Below are positions 39,240 to 49,811 of a DNA stretch of 64,000 nt, piece after piece. Both the position numbers and the translations under genes were made by a program. The first letter of the stretch is position 1. Each line of letters begins with the position of its first letter. This stretch comes from Pseudescherichia vulneris NBRC 102420 (GTDB taxonomy: Bacteria > Pseudomonadota > Gammaproteobacteria > Enterobacterales > Enterobacteriaceae), in assembly GCF_000759795.1 (NCBI RefSeq), contig NZ_BBMZ01000025.1:1-64000 (forward strand). Direction: 5' to 3'. Below the pieces are notes generated by a model. The model saw nothing but the letters and a program-made list of their open reading frames with translations, was not told the origin of the DNA and searched no databases.

Positions 39240-40226
39240 TCAGAAAATCTTCGAAAACTTATCAATGTTGCTGGCATCGTAGACGAACGGCTCAGACATC
39301 GCACCGCTGCCGTCAGCGTCCAGCTTCACCTTGCCGAGTTTGCCCATATTGGCTTCGGTTTTCGTGGCCGTGCCTTTGACCAGATCGTCAGCCAGATAGG
39401 TCGCGGCGTAGCCCAGATCGATCGGGTTCCAGATAGCAAAGCTCTTGGTTGCGCCGGACTTCACCGCGCCCGCCATCTCAGACGGCAGGCCGAGTCCGGT
39501 TACGTACACCTTGCCAATCTTGCCCTGATCCTTCACCGCCTGGGCAGCGGCTACGATCCCCACCGAGGAGGGAGAGACGATCACCTTCAGGTCCGGGTAG
39601 GTTTTTAGCAGGCCGACCGCTTCGCGGTAACTCTTATCGGAGAGGTCATCGCCGTAGGCCACCGTGACAAGGTTGACGGAGGGGTACTTCGGCAGCACCT
39701 TTTTCATCTCTTCAATCCAGATGTTCTGGTTGGTCGAGGTGGGCGTGGCGCTGAGGATCGCCACGTCGCCTTTCTCCACGTTCAGCGCCTTCAGCGCCTC
39801 GGCGGCGAGCTTAACGTTGGTTTCACCAATCAGGGCATTGTTGGATGGGTTGAGATGGATCTGGCGGCCCGCTTTTGCTACGCCGGAGTCCCATGACACC
39901 ACTTTGATCCCGCGCTGCATCGCTTTTTTCAGCACCGGCACGACGGCATCCGGATCGTTCGCCGAGATAGCGATCGCATCTACCCCCTGGGCGATCAAGC
40001 CGTTCAGTACTTCGATCTGCGCCTCCGCCGTGGTGGTGGTCGGGCCGGTATAAATGACTTTCACATCCCCTAACTCTTTAGCCGCCTCCTGGGCACCGAC
40101 GTTCGCTGCCTCAAAAAAACCATTGCCAAGGGATTTTGCGACCAGGGCAATTTTGACTTCTGCTAATGCGGAACCGGACAACGCCAGAGCGGCAACGGTG
40201 AGGATCAAGCTTGTCTTTATATTCAT
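39240..40226 (-). CDS. rhamnose ABC transporter periplasmic substrate-binding protein
   Basis: The 328-residue precursor has a signal peptide (MNIKTSLILTVAALALSGSALA) and a type I periplasmic sugar-binding domain of the peripla_BP_4 family (VIYTGPTTTTAEAQIEVLNG; SANDPDAVVPVLKKAMQRGI). By order it matches the binding protein that rhizobial literature calls RhaS; that name is avoided because the true AraC-type rhaS lies at 44267. Substrate is inferred from its position after rhaD. Confidence 0.9.
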   Translation of the reverse strand: MNIKTSLILTVAALALSGSALAEVKIALVAKSLGNGFFEAANVGAQEAAKELGDVKVIYTGPTTTTAEAQIEVLNGLIAQGVDAIAISANDPDAVVPVLKKAMQRGIKVVSWDSGVAKAGRQIHLNPSNNALIGETNVKLAAEALKALNVEKGDVAILSATPTSTNQNIWIEEMKKVLPKYPSVNLVTVAYGDDLSDKSYREAVGLLKTYPDLKVIVSPSSVGIVAAAQAVKDQGKIGKVYVTGLGLPSEMAGAVKSGATKSFAIWNPIDLGYAATYLADDLVKGTATKTEANMGKLGKVKLDADGSGAMSEPFVYDASNIDKFSKIF

Positions 40227-40312
40227 TGCTTTTACTCCACTGATATTGAGTTAGTTGTGTAGGGCTTGCAGGTGTGGCTTCGCCCCGTCTCAGTGAGCGG
40301 GGCGCGATGTTC

Positions 40313-41143
40313 TTATTTATAAAGCTCGAGTGCGCTGGCCATCGGGGTGACGCCAAAGCGTTTGCCGAGGGCAATTAACTCCTCTTGAGTGATGGTCTGC
40401 TTCATGCCGCCCATCGAGTAGACCTTCACCAGTACCTCGGCAGACTTCTCGGCGGTATCGATCAGGCCAAAGGCTTCGTCCAGCGTTGGACCGCTGCCGA
40501 AGACGCCATGGAACGGCCAGAGCACGAGCGAGTGCCGTGACATCTGCCCTGCGGTGGCCTGGCCAATCTCATCGGTGCCGGGGACCATCCATGGCAGAAT
40601 GCCAACGCCGTCAGGAAACACAACCAGGCATTCGGTACTGCCTTCCCACAGTTTGCGGGTGATCACATCCGTATCGTTTTCCAACACATAGGTGAGGGCG
40701 ATCAGATTGGTGGCGTGGCAGTGCATAATCACACGGTCTTTGCCGTCGGTAGCTTTGATGCGCTCGCAGTGGGAGAGAAAGTGCGCTGGCAGCTCGGAGG
40801 TGGGAACCGCTTCGTCGGTCAGCCCCCAGAGAATGTGGTAGCCCGCGCCGTCGCTGTCGACCTTAACGATGCCTAAGTTAGCGACCGGGTCGAGCTGCAC
40901 GTTACGGAAAAACTTGCCGGAGCCGGTGACGATAAACGGCGTATTGGCCAGCAGCGGCATCGGCTGGCTCAGGGCGATATAGCGCGGGCTGGTGTGGAAT
41001 TCGGCCGTAAACGGGGCGATATCGCCGTCGTCCAGACGCAGGGTCAGGTTGCCACCGTTGCGCTCGTCCCAGCCCTTCAGCCAGGCGTCAGAGGTGGCTT
41101 TGATCATCCCCTGGACGAACCAGGCGTTGGTGATAGTCTGCAT
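40313..41143 (-). CDS. rhaD: rhamnulose-1-phosphate aldolase
   Basis: The 276-residue class II aldolase has Zn-binding His residues in MHCHATNL and WPFHGVFG and the catalytic Glu region PDGVGILPW. It splits L-rhamnulose 1-phosphate into dihydroxyacetone phosphate and L-lactaldehyde. It sits after a BIME downstream of rhaA and before the ABC importer. Confidence 0.97.
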   Translation of the reverse strand: MQTITNAWFVQGMIKATSDAWLKGWDERNGGNLTLRLDDGDIAPFTAEFHTSPRYIALSQPMPLLANTPFIVTGSGKFFRNVQLDPVANLGIVKVDSDGAGYHILWGLTDEAVPTSELPAHFLSHCERIKATDGKDRVIMHCHATNLIALTYVLENDTDVITRKLWEGSTECLVVFPDGVGILPWMVPGTDEIGQATAGQMSRHSLVLWPFHGVFGSGPTLDEAFGLIDTAEKSAEVLVKVYSMGGMKQTITQEELIALGKRFGVTPMASALELYK

Positions 41144-41164
41144 AGTCTCTCTATTCCTTCAAAA

Positions 41165-41236
41165 TGCCGGGTGGCGCTGCGCTGACCCGGCCTACGGTCG
41201 TTTGTAGGCCCGGCAAGCAGAGCGCCGCCGGGCAAT
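41165..41236. repeat. BIME: two REP units between rhaA and rhaD
   Basis: GCCGGGTGGCGCTGCGCTGACCCGGCCTAC is followed by GTAGGCCCGGCAAGCAGAGCGCCGCCGGGC, two palindromic units in opposite orientation. Confidence 0.8.
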
Positions 41237-41240
41237 GTTT

Positions 41241-42500
41241 TTACTTGCGATTGGCCAGAACGTCTTGCTCATAGGCCCGCACGCTGTCCAGCCACTGACT
41301 CCCCGCCGGGGTATCATGACGCTGGCAGTACATCTCCCATACCGCCTGCCACGGCAGCGATTTTTGCTCCTCCAGCAGCGCCAGGCGGGCGGTGTAATCG
41401 CCCTCGGCTTCCAGAGCGCGCAGTTGAGCCGTCGGCTCCAGCAGGGCGCGCAGCAGGGCTTTTTTCATGTTGCGGGTGCCAATCACCCATGCGGCGATGC
41501 GGTTGATCGACGCATCAAAGAAGTCGAGGCCAATGTGCACCCGGTCAAAGAGATCGTGACGGATGATTTCGCTGGCGATGGCCTGGGTTTCATCATCCAG
41601 CAGCACTACGTGGTCGCTGTCCCAGCGCACCGGACGGCTAACGTGCAGCAGCAGGCGTGGGATATAGAGCATGGCGGCAGAGATCTTGTCGGAGATCACC
41701 TCCGTCGGGTGGAAGTGGCCCGCATCCAGGCAGAGCGCGGTCTGGCGGCTGGTGGCGTAGCCCATGTAAAACTCGTTCGAGCCGACGGTGTAGCTCTCCG
41801 CACCGATGCCGAACAGCTTGCTCTCTACGGCATCAATGTGGTGGTCGAGGCTCAGCTTTTCACTCAGGGCTTCATCCAGCGCGGCGAGCAGGCGCTGACG
41901 CGGGGCGAGGCGGTCAACGGTGACATCCTTCATGCCGTCCGGAACCCAGATATTCATCACCGACGGCGTACCCAGTTGCTCGCCAAACCAGGCGGATACG
42001 CGGCGGCAGGCTTTAACGTGGTCGATCCAGAACTGGCGGATCTCGTCGTTGGCGTGGGAGAGGGTAAAGCCATCGGCGCTCAGCGGATGTGAGAAGCAGG
42101 AGGGGTTAAAGTCCAGGCCCAGCTTCTGCGCTTTTGCCCACGCCACCCAGTTTGTAAAGTGCTCGGGCCTAATGGCGTTACGCTCCACCGGTGTCTCTGA
42201 CTCAAGGTAGATCGCATGCAGATTCAGGCGTTTTGGCCCGGGGATCAGGCTCAGGGCCTGCTCCAGATCCGCCCGCAGCTCCTCGGCGCTGCGCGCTTTG
42301 CCGGGGTAGTTACCAGTGGCCTGGATCCCGCCGGTCAGGCCGCCCTGCGGGTTCTCAAACCCGGCCACGTCGTCGCCCTGCCAGCAGTGCATGGAAACCG
42401 GCAGGCGATCGAGCTGACGCAGCGCCTCCTCAACGTCAACGCCTACCGCGGCAAACCGCTGCTTAGCAAGTTCCCAGGCTTGTTCAATGGGAGTGGTCAT
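41241..42500 (-). CDS. rhaA: L-rhamnose isomerase
   Basis: The 419-residue enzyme converts L-rhamnose to L-rhamnulose. It has metal-ligand and substrate loops such as [38 protein letters not shown] and [13 protein letters not shown], as in E. coli. The ATG overlaps the rhaB stop in ATGA; a TTG two codons upstream was not chosen. Confidence 0.98.
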   Translation of the reverse strand: MTTPIEQAWELAKQRFAAVGVDVEEALRQLDRLPVSMHCWQGDDVAGFENPQGGLTGGIQATGNYPGKARSAEELRADLEQALSLIPGPKRLNLHAIYLESETPVERNAIRPEHFTNWVAWAKAQKLGLDFNPSCFSHPLSADGFTLSHANDEIRQFWIDHVKACRRVSAWFGEQLGTPSVMNIWVPDGMKDVTVDRLAPRQRLLAALDEALSEKLSLDHHIDAVESKLFGIGAESYTVGSNEFYMGYATSRQTALCLDAGHFHPTEVISDKISAAMLYIPRLLLHVSRPVRWDSDHVVLLDDETQAIASEIIRHDLFDRVHIGLDFFDASINRIAAWVIGTRNMKKALLRALLEPTAQLRALEAEGDYTARLALLEEQKSLPWQAVWEMYCQRHDTPAGSQWLDSVRAYEQDVLANRK

Positions 42501-43966
42501 GCGCAAAGCTCCTTTCTCTGTGGTTTGGTTTGAAACTGCGCGACGTGGCGGGCAATTTCACTGTCAGGTTGTGGAATAAAGGTTGTCAGGTCGTAATTAG
42601 CCGTCACGACCTGGCGGAAAGTGTCGACGTTGTCTAATTCTTCCAGGGTCATTAGCTGAATACCGATATTGCCCAGCGTCGAGGCTTCGATGGGGCCAGC
42701 TACGACGGTGACGCCGCAGGCGTCGGCGCAGAGTTGGTTGAGGAGACGGTTCTGGCAGCCGCCGCCGACGATATGCAGCTGGCTGAACGGCCTGCCGCGC
42801 AGGGTTGCCAGCTCGCCGAGCACGTCGGCATAGAGCAGGGCAAGGCTGTCGAAGATGCAGCGCGCCAGCCCGGCGGGACCTTCTGGCTCAGGCTGGCCGG
42901 ATCCACGGCAGGCGGCGCGGATCTCAGCGCTCATGTTTTCCGGGTTGATAAAGCGCTCATCGTTGGGGTTAATCAGGATCCGGCATGCGGTAAGTTGCTC
43001 GGTGTCGGCAATCAGGGCCGGCAGGTCAGTTACGTTCTGCTCTTTCAGCACCCGCTGTAGCAGCCACAGACCCATGATGTTTTTCAGCACCCGGTAGCGC
43101 CCTTCGGCACCGCCCTCGTTAGTGATATTGGCCGCCAGCGCCGCCTCGTCGGTATAGGGCGTTTGGCTCTCAAAACCCATCAGGGACCAGGTGCCGGAGG
43201 AGAGGTAGGCGCTGTCCGCATCGCTCAGCGGCGAGGCGATCACCGCGCTGGCGGTATCATGGCTGGCGACGGCCACCACCGGGATCTCACTTCCCTGCGG
43301 GCATTGCCAGTGACCAATCACGTTGCCCGGCTGGGTCGGGGTGCCAAACCAGGCTTTGTTAGCCCCGGTCCAGGCGAGCAGGACGTCATCCCAGTCATCG
43401 CTAGTGATATTCACCAGCTGGGTGGTGGTGGCATTGGTGTACTCCCAGTTCATCTTGCCCGTCAGGCGAAAACTGAAGTAGTCCGGGATCAGCAGGGCAT
43501 GAGCCACCTGCGCTGCCTGCTCTGGTTGCTGCTCGACAAAGGCGCGCAGCTGATAGAGGGTGTTGAACGGCAGAAACTGAATGCCGCTGCGGCGGTAGAT
43601 GGTCTCTCTGCCGAGCTGCGCCTGGGCGCTGGCCATCACGCCGTGGGTGCGCCCGTCACGGTACGACACCGGCAGGCCGACGCGCTGGCCGTGCTCATCA
43701 AGCAGCACATAGTCCACGCCCCAGGTATCAATGCCGATGCTATCGATCTGAATGCCCTGCTCGCTGACCTTGTTTAGCCCAAGGCGGATCTCACTCTCCA
43801 GGCTGTCGATATCCCAGGTAGCAAAGCCGTCCACGTTTTGCAGGCAGTTGACGAAGCGGTGAATTTCACGCAGCGACAGGGCACGCTGATCACTGTCGTA
43901 ACGCGCCAGCATTACGCGTCCACTGGATGCGCCGAGATCGACCGCGACGCAATGGCGAAAGGTCAT
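42497..43966 (-). CDS. rhaB: rhamnulokinase
   Basis: The 489-residue FGGY-family sugar kinase has the N-terminal phosphate loop [11 protein letters not shown] and the C-terminal GGGCQN motif. It phosphorylates L-rhamnulose at C1. It is the first gene of rhaBAD-ABC-fucO-rhaM, read from the divergent control region shared with rhaSR. Confidence 0.98.
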   Translation of the reverse strand: MTFRHCVAVDLGASSGRVMLARYDSDQRALSLREIHRFVNCLQNVDGFATWDIDSLESEIRLGLNKVSEQGIQIDSIGIDTWGVDYVLLDEHGQRVGLPVSYRDGRTHGVMASAQAQLGRETIYRRSGIQFLPFNTLYQLRAFVEQQPEQAAQVAHALLIPDYFSFRLTGKMNWEYTNATTTQLVNITSDDWDDVLLAWTGANKAWFGTPTQPGNVIGHWQCPQGSEIPVVAVASHDTASAVIASPLSDADSAYLSSGTWSLMGFESQTPYTDEAALAANITNEGGAEGRYRVLKNIMGLWLLQRVLKEQNVTDLPALIADTEQLTACRILINPNDERFINPENMSAEIRAACRGSGQPEPEGPAGLARCIFDSLALLYADVLGELATLRGRPFSQLHIVGGGCQNRLLNQLCADACGVTVVAGPIEASTLGNIGIQLMTLEELDNVDTFRQVVTANYDLTTFIPQPDSEIARHVAQFQTKPQRKELCA

Positions 43967-44266
43967 AGTGGAGTCCTTCTGAGAGTCAATATCGACAGTC
44001 TACGAACCCCCTCAGTGGCGCACCTTCTTGCTATGGACAGGCAAAATTAGGCGCTGGCAAGAAAGCAAAGATGAACGTGATAGCGTTCACAATTCCCAGC
44101 AATAACGCCTCTTACAGCGGATGTGACGCCAGCCGCATTTCCGGATCTTTCCCACCGTTTCTTGAAAAAGCGACCGGGTTTGCGCGCTTTGACGTCAAAA
44201 ATTCAAGGTGGGATTGCCAGCCCTTCATTACTATTTTTGGCATGTTCTCCATTTCAGGAAGCCATC
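43967..44266. promoter_or_regulatory. divergent rhaB-rhaS control region with RhaS-type and CRP sites
   Basis: A 300-bp interval. Inverted RhaS-like half-sites are seen as ACCTTCTTGCT near 44022-44032 and GGCAAGAAAGC near 44057-44067, upstream of rhaB, similar in layout to the E. coli rhaBAD activator site. A good CRP site CGTGA-N6-TCACA lies at 44076-44091. The right half presumably holds the RhaR site for rhaSR. Confidence 0.7.
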
Positions 44267-45103
44267 ATGACCGTACTACACAGCGTGGATTTTTTTCCGT
44301 CAGGTAAAACGCCTGTGGCCATTGAGCCGCGCCTTCCCCAGTCGGCGTTTCCTGAACATCACCATGATTTTCATGAGATTGTTATTGTTGAGCATGGCAC
44401 GGGCATCCATGTCTTTAACGGCCAGCCCTACTCCATCAGCGGAGGCAGCGTCTGTTTTATTCGTGACCACGATCGCCATCTCTACGAACACACGGATAAT
44501 CTCTGTCTGACCAACGTGCTCTACCGCTCGCCGGAGGCTTTCCAGTTCCTGGCGGGCCTGAACCAGCTGCTGCCGCAGGAGCAGGATGGACACTACGCCT
44601 CCCACTGGCGGGTTAATCAGGGGGCGTTACAGCAGGTGCGGCAGATCGTTGGCCAGATGGAGCAGAGCGCTGAAGAGGAGAGCGCCGCCGCCCTTGCCAG
44701 CCGGGAGATCCTGTTTATGCAGCTGCTGGTGCTGCTGCGTAAGAGCAGCCTTGAGGAGGGAGCCGTTAACAACGATGCCCGCCTGAACCAGATGATGGCG
44801 TGGCTAGAGGATCACTTCGCGGATGAGGTCTGCTGGGAGTCTCTGGCCGACCGTTTTTCCCTCTCGCTACGCACGCTGCACCGTCAGCTGAAGCAGCACA
44901 CGGGCATGACCCCGCAGCGTTACCTCAACCGCCTGCGTCTGATTAAGGCTCGCCACCTGCTGCGCCACAGCGATGAGAGCGTTACCGACATTGCATTTCG
45001 CTGCGGTTTCGGCGACAGCAATCATTTTTCGACGCTTTTTCGGCGTGAATTTAGCTGGTCACCGCGGGATATCCGTCAGGGACGAGACACCCCGCTGCAA
45101 TAG
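44267..45103 (+). CDS. rhaS: AraC-family activator RhaS
   Basis: The 278-residue protein has an N-terminal cupin sugar-binding domain ([16 protein letters not shown]) and C-terminal AraC helix-turn-helix motifs ([34 protein letters not shown]). It activates rhaBAD with rhamnose and CRP. An in-frame start at 44123 would cover the control region and was rejected in favour of the E. coli-like [10 protein letters not shown] start. Confidence 0.96.
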   Translation: MTVLHSVDFFPSGKTPVAIEPRLPQSAFPEHHHDFHEIVIVEHGTGIHVFNGQPYSISGGSVCFIRDHDRHLYEHTDNLCLTNVLYRSPEAFQFLAGLNQLLPQEQDGHYASHWRVNQGALQQVRQIVGQMEQSAEEESAAALASREILFMQLLVLLRKSSLEEGAVNNDARLNQMMAWLEDHFADEVCWESLADRFSLSLRTLHRQLKQHTGMTPQRYLNRLRLIKARHLLRHSDESVTDIAFRCGFGDSNHFSTLFRREFSWSPRDIRQGRDTPLQ

Positions 45104-45183
45104 CCGTAAACGAGAAGACAGTCACCGTTTTTTTGCTAAAAAACAGCTAAATATAGAAGGTTGAAGGCTGTTGAGGTGACGCT

Positions 45184-46038
45184 GTGGCAGGTCAGTTAAT
45201 TCTGCGGAGGGATGATTTTTTTGCCAGGCCCGGGCAGGCGGTCGCGGTGGCCGATCGCTATCCGCAAAACGTCTTTGCTGAACACACTCATGAGTTCAAC
45301 GAGCTGGTGCTGGTTTGGCGCGGCAACGGCCTGCATATTCTTAACGATCGCCCGTATCGCATTACCCGGGGCGATCTGTTCTATATTCGCGCCGAAGACC
45401 GTCACGCCTACGCCTCGGTAAACGATCTGGTGCTGCAAAACATCATCTACTGTCCGGAGCGGCTGACGCTCAATCTTGACTGGGCCGCGCATATTCCCGG
45501 CCTGGACGGCGGAGAGCCGATACCCTACTGGCGCATTGGCAGCAGCGGCATGGCTCAGGCGCGGCAGGTGATCAGCCAACTGGAGCATGAGAGCACCAAA
45601 GCGGATCCGCTCTCCGATCCGCTGGCGGAAACGCTATTTGCCCAACTGGTATTAACCCTGAAGCGCCATCGCTACGCCACCAATAATCTTTCGGCGACCC
45701 GTAGCGAAGCGCTGTTGGATAAGCTCATTACCGCCCTGGCCAGCAGCCTCAACCGCGCCTTTGTGCTTGAGCAATTTTGCGAGCAAAATCAGTGCAGTGA
45801 GCGTACACTACGCCAGCAGTTTCGTACCCAGACCGGCATGACAATCAACCACTATCTGCGCCAGCTGCGCATCTGTCACGCCCAGTATCTGCTGCAGCAC
45901 AGCGAGCTGATGATCGGTGAAATTGCCACACGCTGTGGTTTTGAAGACAGCAACTATTTTTCCGTGGTTTTTACCCGTGAAACCGGCGTGGCGCCGAGTC
46001 AGTGGCGGCACCGCAGCAGGATCGTCACGGGTACATAA
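45184..46038 (+). CDS. rhaR: AraC-family activator RhaR
   Basis: The 284-residue AraC protein has an N-terminal cupin domain ([17 protein letters not shown]) and a C-terminal DNA-binding domain ending [23 protein letters not shown]. It activates rhaSR in response to rhamnose. The GTG start is preceded by GAGGTGA. The rhaT symporter gene that follows rhaR in E. coli is absent; sodA comes next. Confidence 0.94.
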   Translation: MAGQLILRRDDFFARPGQAVAVADRYPQNVFAEHTHEFNELVLVWRGNGLHILNDRPYRITRGDLFYIRAEDRHAYASVNDLVLQNIIYCPERLTLNLDWAAHIPGLDGGEPIPYWRIGSSGMAQARQVISQLEHESTKADPLSDPLAETLFAQLVLTLKRHRYATNNLSATRSEALLDKLITALASSLNRAFVLEQFCEQNQCSERTLRQQFRTQTGMTINHYLRQLRICHAQYLLQHSELMIGEIATRCGFEDSNYFSVVFTRETGVAPSQWRHRSRIVTGT

Positions 46039-46070
46039 CAAAAGGTTATAACCATATAAAAACTACGGCA

Positions 46071-46108
46071 TTGATAAACATTTTCAATACTACTTAATTA
46101 ACTATAAT
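46071..46108 (+). promoter_or_regulatory. sodA promoter with Fur-box-like sequence
   Basis: GATAAACATTTTCAATACT resembles the Fur box of E. coli sodA with a few changes, and TATAAT at 46103-46108 is a perfect -10. The stretch through ACCAACTGCTTACG is almost identical to E. coli. Confidence 0.75.
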
Positions 46109-46167
46109 GAACCAACTGCTTACGCGGCGTTAACAGTATCGCCGCCCGACAATTAATGGAGATGATT

Positions 46168-46788
46168 ATGAGTTACACACTGCCATCACTGCCGTACGCT
46201 TATGATGCACTGGAACCACACTTCGATAAGCAGACGATGGAAATCCATCACACTAAACATCACCAGACCTACGTTAACAACGCTAACGCCGCACTGGAAA
46301 GCCTGCCTGAGCTGGCTAACCTGCCGGTAGAAGAGCTGATCGCCAAACTGGATCAGGTTCCGGCTGACAAGAAAACCGTACTGCGTAACAACGCGGGCGG
46401 CCACGCTAACCACAGCCTGTTCTGGAAAGGCCTGAAAACCGGCACTACCCTGCAGGGCGATCTGAAAGCCGCCATCGAGCGCGACTTCGGCTCCGTTGAG
46501 AAATTCAAAGAAGAGTTCGAGAAAGCAGCGGCAACCCGCTTTGGCTCCGGCTGGGCATGGCTGGTACTGAAAGGCGACAAGCTGGCCGTTGTCTCTACCG
46601 CAAACCAGGATAGCCCGCTGATGGGTGAAGCTGTTTCTGGCGCATCCGGCTTCCCGATCCTGGGCCTGGACGTGTGGGAACACGCTTACTACCTGAAATA
46701 TCAGAACAAACGCCCGGACTACATCAAGGCATTCTGGGAAGTTGTGAACTGGGACGAAGCTGCTGCCCGTTTCGCTGCTAAAAAATAA
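46168..46788 (+). CDS. sodA: manganese superoxide dismutase
   Basis: The 206-residue Fe/Mn SOD has metal ligands in [18 protein letters not shown] and DVWEHAYY, as in E. coli SodA (H27, H82, D168, H172). It dismutates superoxide in the cytoplasm. The ATG is preceded by GGAGATG; a start four codons upstream was not used. Confidence 0.98.
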   Translation: MSYTLPSLPYAYDALEPHFDKQTMEIHHTKHHQTYVNNANAALESLPELANLPVEELIAKLDQVPADKKTVLRNNAGGHANHSLFWKGLKTGTTLQGDLKAAIERDFGSVEKFKEEFEKAAATRFGSGWAWLVLKGDKLAVVSTANQDSPLMGEAVSGASGFPILGLDVWEHAYYLKYQNKRPDYIKAFWEVVNWDEAAARFAAKK

Positions 46789-46810
46789 GGTTGCATTGCA
46801 ACCAGTGAAA

Positions 46811-46836
46811 AGCGAGTCTTATGACTCGCTTTTTTT
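46811..46836 (+). terminator. terminator after sodA
   Basis: AGCGAGTC-TTAT-GACTCGCT is followed by TTTTTT. The kdgT gene found next in K-12 is absent. Confidence 0.92.
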
Positions 46837-46857
46837 GTATCTGGATAAGGCGCGGCG

Positions 46858-47535
46858 ATGCACCATCAGGTTAACGTTTTTACCGGTAAAATAAGAGATT
46901 ACGCAGGCAGTCGGCCTAGCGCCATTGCCAAAGTGCAGGTTGACGGCGAGCTGACGTTAACCGAGCGGGGGCTTGCGGGGGATGAGCAGGCCGAGAAGAA
47001 GATCCACGGCGGGCCGGATCGTGCCCTGTGCCATTACCCACGCGAGCACTATCGCCACTGGGCAAGCGCGTTTCCGGAACAGGCGGATCTCTTTGTCGCA
47101 CCAGCGTTCGGCGAGAACCTCTCCACAGAGGGAATGACCGAGCAAAACGTCTACATTGGGGATATTTTTCGCTGGGATGAGGCGCTGATTCAGGTGACCC
47201 AACCGCGTTCGCCCTGCTTCAAAGTTAACTACCATTTTGCCATTCATGACCTCTCCTCCCTGATGCAGGAGAGCGGCCGCACGGGCTGGCTCTACCGGGT
47301 GATCGCCCCGGGCAAGGTTTCCGGCGATGCGCCCCTTGAGCTGGTTTCCCGCTGTAGCGACGTGAGCGTCTATGACGCCGCGGCTATCGCGTGGCATCTG
47401 CCGTTTGACGACGAGCAGTACCACCGCCTGCTTTCTGCTGCTGGCCTCTCGGTGAGCTGGGCCAGAACCATGCAGAAACGACGCCTGAGCGGCAAGGTTG
47501 AGAGTTTTGCGCCCAGACTATGGGGCAGGAAATAG
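46858..47535 (+). CDS. yiiM: MOSC-domain protein YiiM
   Basis: The 225-residue protein has a MOSC domain spanning about 20-170, with the conserved KIHGGPDRALCHYPREHY and the Moco-sulfur Cys region QPRSPCFK, then a small C-terminal 3-alpha domain ending MQKRRLSGKVESF. E. coli YiiM binds molybdenum cofactor and reduces N-hydroxylated compounds such as 6-hydroxylaminopurine. Confidence 0.95.
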   Translation: MHHQVNVFTGKIRDYAGSRPSAIAKVQVDGELTLTERGLAGDEQAEKKIHGGPDRALCHYPREHYRHWASAFPEQADLFVAPAFGENLSTEGMTEQNVYIGDIFRWDEALIQVTQPRSPCFKVNYHFAIHDLSSLMQESGRTGWLYRVIAPGKVSGDAPLELVSRCSDVSVYDAAAIAWHLPFDDEQYHRLLSAAGLSVSWARTMQKRRLSGKVESFAPRLWGRK

Positions 47536-47565
47536 CAGGCCGGGATCGCCCGGCCTGGATACTAT

Positions 47566-47598
47566 GTACGTTGAGACAAGGGTACGTTGAGACTAGGA
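47566..47598. repeat. short tandem duplication after cpxA
   Basis: GTACGTTGAGACAAGG and GTACGTTGAGACTAGG stand side by side just after the cpxA 3' end, an imperfect 16-bp tandem duplication. Confidence 0.7.
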
Positions 47599-48966
47599 AC
47601 GCTTATGCAGCGGCAGCCAGATCGTTAAGCGTAAGCCGCCTAACGGGCTGTCGTCGGCCTTCACCCAGCCGCGATGCTGCTGGATAGCCGTCTCGACAAT
47701 CGCCAGCCCCAGCCCGCTGCCGCCGGATTCACGGTCGCGCGCTTCGTCGGTACGATAGAACGGGCGGAAAATCTGCTCACGATCTTCCGCACTGACGCCC
47801 GGCCCGTCGTCATCCACGTTAACCGTTACGCCCTCTTTATCCACCGCAAAACTCACCTCAATCTTCGTATGCGAGTAGCGCAGGGCGTTACGCACGATAT
47901 TTTCCAGCGCGCTCTCCAGCGCGCTCGGGTTACCGTACAGCGGCCACGGTCCCGGCGGGAAGTTGACGGTCAGTGATTTCCCCATCTGCTCGGCTTCAAA
48001 GGCGGCGTTATCCAGCACGTCGTTCCACAGGTGATTGGCCTTCACGGTTTCGCTCACCAGCGCATTCTTCTGCTGATTACGCGACATCACCAGCAGATCG
48101 TTAATCATACTGTCGAGACGCTGTGCCTCGGTCTCAATGCGGGCCAGCTCCTTGCTCTCACCGCTGCGGCGGCGCAGCAGGGCGGTGCCCAGCTGTAAAC
48201 GCGTAAGCGGGGTGCGCAGCTCGTGAGAGATGTCAGAGAGCAGGCGCTGCTGGGTAGTCATCATTCGCTCAAGCGCCATGACCATCTGGTTAAAGCTGGC
48301 CCCGGCAGCAAGAAACTCCTGCGGCCCAGCTTCCAGTTCGGGATGCTGGCGCAGGTTGCCCTGAGCCACCTCATCCGCCGCGTTTTTCAGCTTACGCGCC
48401 GGTTTGGCCAGGCTCCACGCCAGCCACAGCAGCAGCGGAGAGCTGATTAACATGGTAACAATCAGCAGCAGGAGCGGTCGGTCAAACAGCAGGTTGATAA
48501 AATCGGACTGGGAATTGCTCGCCGGACGGATGAGGTAGAGCTGGTAGTTATCTTCCCCGTCGCGGATGGAAAACGGTCCTACCAGCTCTACCCGTCCATA
48601 TTTTTTCTTCTGCGGATGGTCTGAGTTATCCGCCTGGCCAATAAAGTTACGAATGATCTGCATTTCGCTACGTTCAGCGCCGATCACCCGGCCTTCACTG
48701 GTCACTAACAGCAGGCGCTGCCCCGGCGGGGCCCACTTATCAATAGCGCGAAACAGCCGCCGCCACCACATTAAATCGTTCGGTGGATCGAGGGCCAGCT
48801 CCGCCTCAACGTGCTGCTCAATCATAATGCCCTGGCGCTGCTCGCTATCCAGCAGCTCCGTCATTTGCCGGGAGTCCAGCTTGGGCACCATTAAGACCAG
48901 CATTAGCACCAGTGCCAGCGTTAGCCAAAAAATGGCAAAGATGCGTGCCGTCAAACTTCCTATCAT
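47593..48966 (-). CDS. cpxA: envelope-stress sensor histidine kinase CpxA
   Basis: The 457-residue inner-membrane kinase has TM1 near the N-terminus (IFAIFWLTLALVLMLVLMV), a periplasmic sensor domain, TM2 (LLLLIVTMLISSPLLLWLAW), a HAMP linker, the phosphorylated His in DISHELRTPLTR, and ATP-binding motifs DDDGPGV and GGSGLGLAIVE. It senses misfolded envelope proteins and phosphorylates CpxR. It overlaps cpxR by 4 bp. Confidence 0.97.
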   Translation of the reverse strand: MIGSLTARIFAIFWLTLALVLMLVLMVPKLDSRQMTELLDSEQRQGIMIEQHVEAELALDPPNDLMWWRRLFRAIDKWAPPGQRLLLVTSEGRVIGAERSEMQIIRNFIGQADNSDHPQKKKYGRVELVGPFSIRDGEDNYQLYLIRPASNSQSDFINLLFDRPLLLLIVTMLISSPLLLWLAWSLAKPARKLKNAADEVAQGNLRQHPELEAGPQEFLAAGASFNQMVMALERMMTTQQRLLSDISHELRTPLTRLQLGTALLRRRSGESKELARIETEAQRLDSMINDLLVMSRNQQKNALVSETVKANHLWNDVLDNAAFEAEQMGKSLTVNFPPGPWPLYGNPSALESALENIVRNALRYSHTKIEVSFAVDKEGVTVNVDDDGPGVSAEDREQIFRPFYRTDEARDRESGGSGLGLAIVETAIQQHRGWVKADDSPLGGLRLTIWLPLHKRS

Positions 48967-49661
48967 GAAGCCGCAACCATCAGATAGCCGCGTCCGCGCA
49001 GCGTTTTAAACCACGGATGGCCATCTTTACGCTCCGGCAGCTTACGGCGCAGGTTAGAGATATGCATATCGATCGCGCGATCGAACGGCGTCAGGCGTTT
49101 ACCCAAAACTTCCTGGCTAAGGTGCTCTCTGGAGACCACCTGGCCGAGATGCTGCGCCAGCAGGTAGAGCAGGGTGAACTCGGTGCCGGTCAGCTCCAGC
49201 GACTGGCCATCGAAGCTGGCTTCCTGACGGCCTGGGTTCAGGCTCAGGGCGTCCACTTCAAGGGTCGGTGAACCGTTATCGCTGTTCTGCTGCTGCTCAC
49301 TCCAGTGTGAACGGCGCAGAATGGCGCGAATACGGGCCACCAGCTCGCGATCGTTAAAGGGTTTAGGCAGATAGTCGTCCGCGCCCAGCTCAAGGCCGAG
49401 AACGCGATCCAGCTCGCTACCGCGCGCCGTCAGCATAATGACGGGTGTCTGGTGTGTCTGGCGTAGCTCTTTAAGGGTGTCGATACCATTCTTCTTTGGC
49501 ATCATTACGTCGAGCAAAAGCAGATCGATGCTGTCGTCCAGGAGGTCGAGCGCCTGCTCCCCATCGTGGGCAACCTGCACATTGAAGCCTTCCATGTCGA
49601 GCAGCTCCTTTAAAAGGGAAGTAAGCTCTCGGTCATCGTCAACTAACAAAATTTTATTCAT
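48963..49661 (-). CDS. cpxR: envelope-stress response regulator CpxR
   Basis: The 232-residue OmpR/PhoB-family regulator has phosphoacceptor D51 (LLLLDVMMPKKNG) in the receiver and a C-terminal winged helix (about 130-230). It controls dsbA, cpxP and many envelope genes. It is divergent from cpxP across a region with a CpxR box. Confidence 0.98.
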   Translation of the reverse strand: MNKILLVDDDRELTSLLKELLDMEGFNVQVAHDGEQALDLLDDSIDLLLLDVMMPKKNGIDTLKELRQTHQTPVIMLTARGSELDRVLGLELGADDYLPKPFNDRELVARIRAILRRSHWSEQQQNSDNGSPTLEVDALSLNPGRQEASFDGQSLELTGTEFTLLYLLAQHLGQVVSREHLSQEVLGKRLTPFDRAIDMHISNLRRKLPERKDGHPWFKTLRGRGYLMVAAS

Positions 49662-49716
49662 TATTTAAATACCTCCGAGGCAGAAATTACGTCATCAAGG
49701 CGCGCTAATCCATGAC

Positions 49717-49731
49717 TTTACGTTGTTTTAC
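49717..49731 (-). promoter_or_regulatory. CpxR box between cpxR and cpxP
   Basis: On the minus strand GTAAA-ACAAC-GTAAA is a perfect match to the CpxR consensus GTAAA-N5-GTAAA. It lies in the divergent interval and is identical in sequence to the E. coli cpxP box. Confidence 0.92.
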
Positions 49732-49811
49732 ACCCCCTGACGCTAGTTTGCAGCCTGAATCGTAGACTGAGTTCAGTTGATTGGCGACACAAACGATTTT
49801 GGGAGCAAGTG

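Noticed and set aside
41165-41236. CRISPR-like repeat array
   Set aside because: The repeats are two inverted REP units. There are no regularly spaced direct repeats or spacers, and no cas genes in the window.
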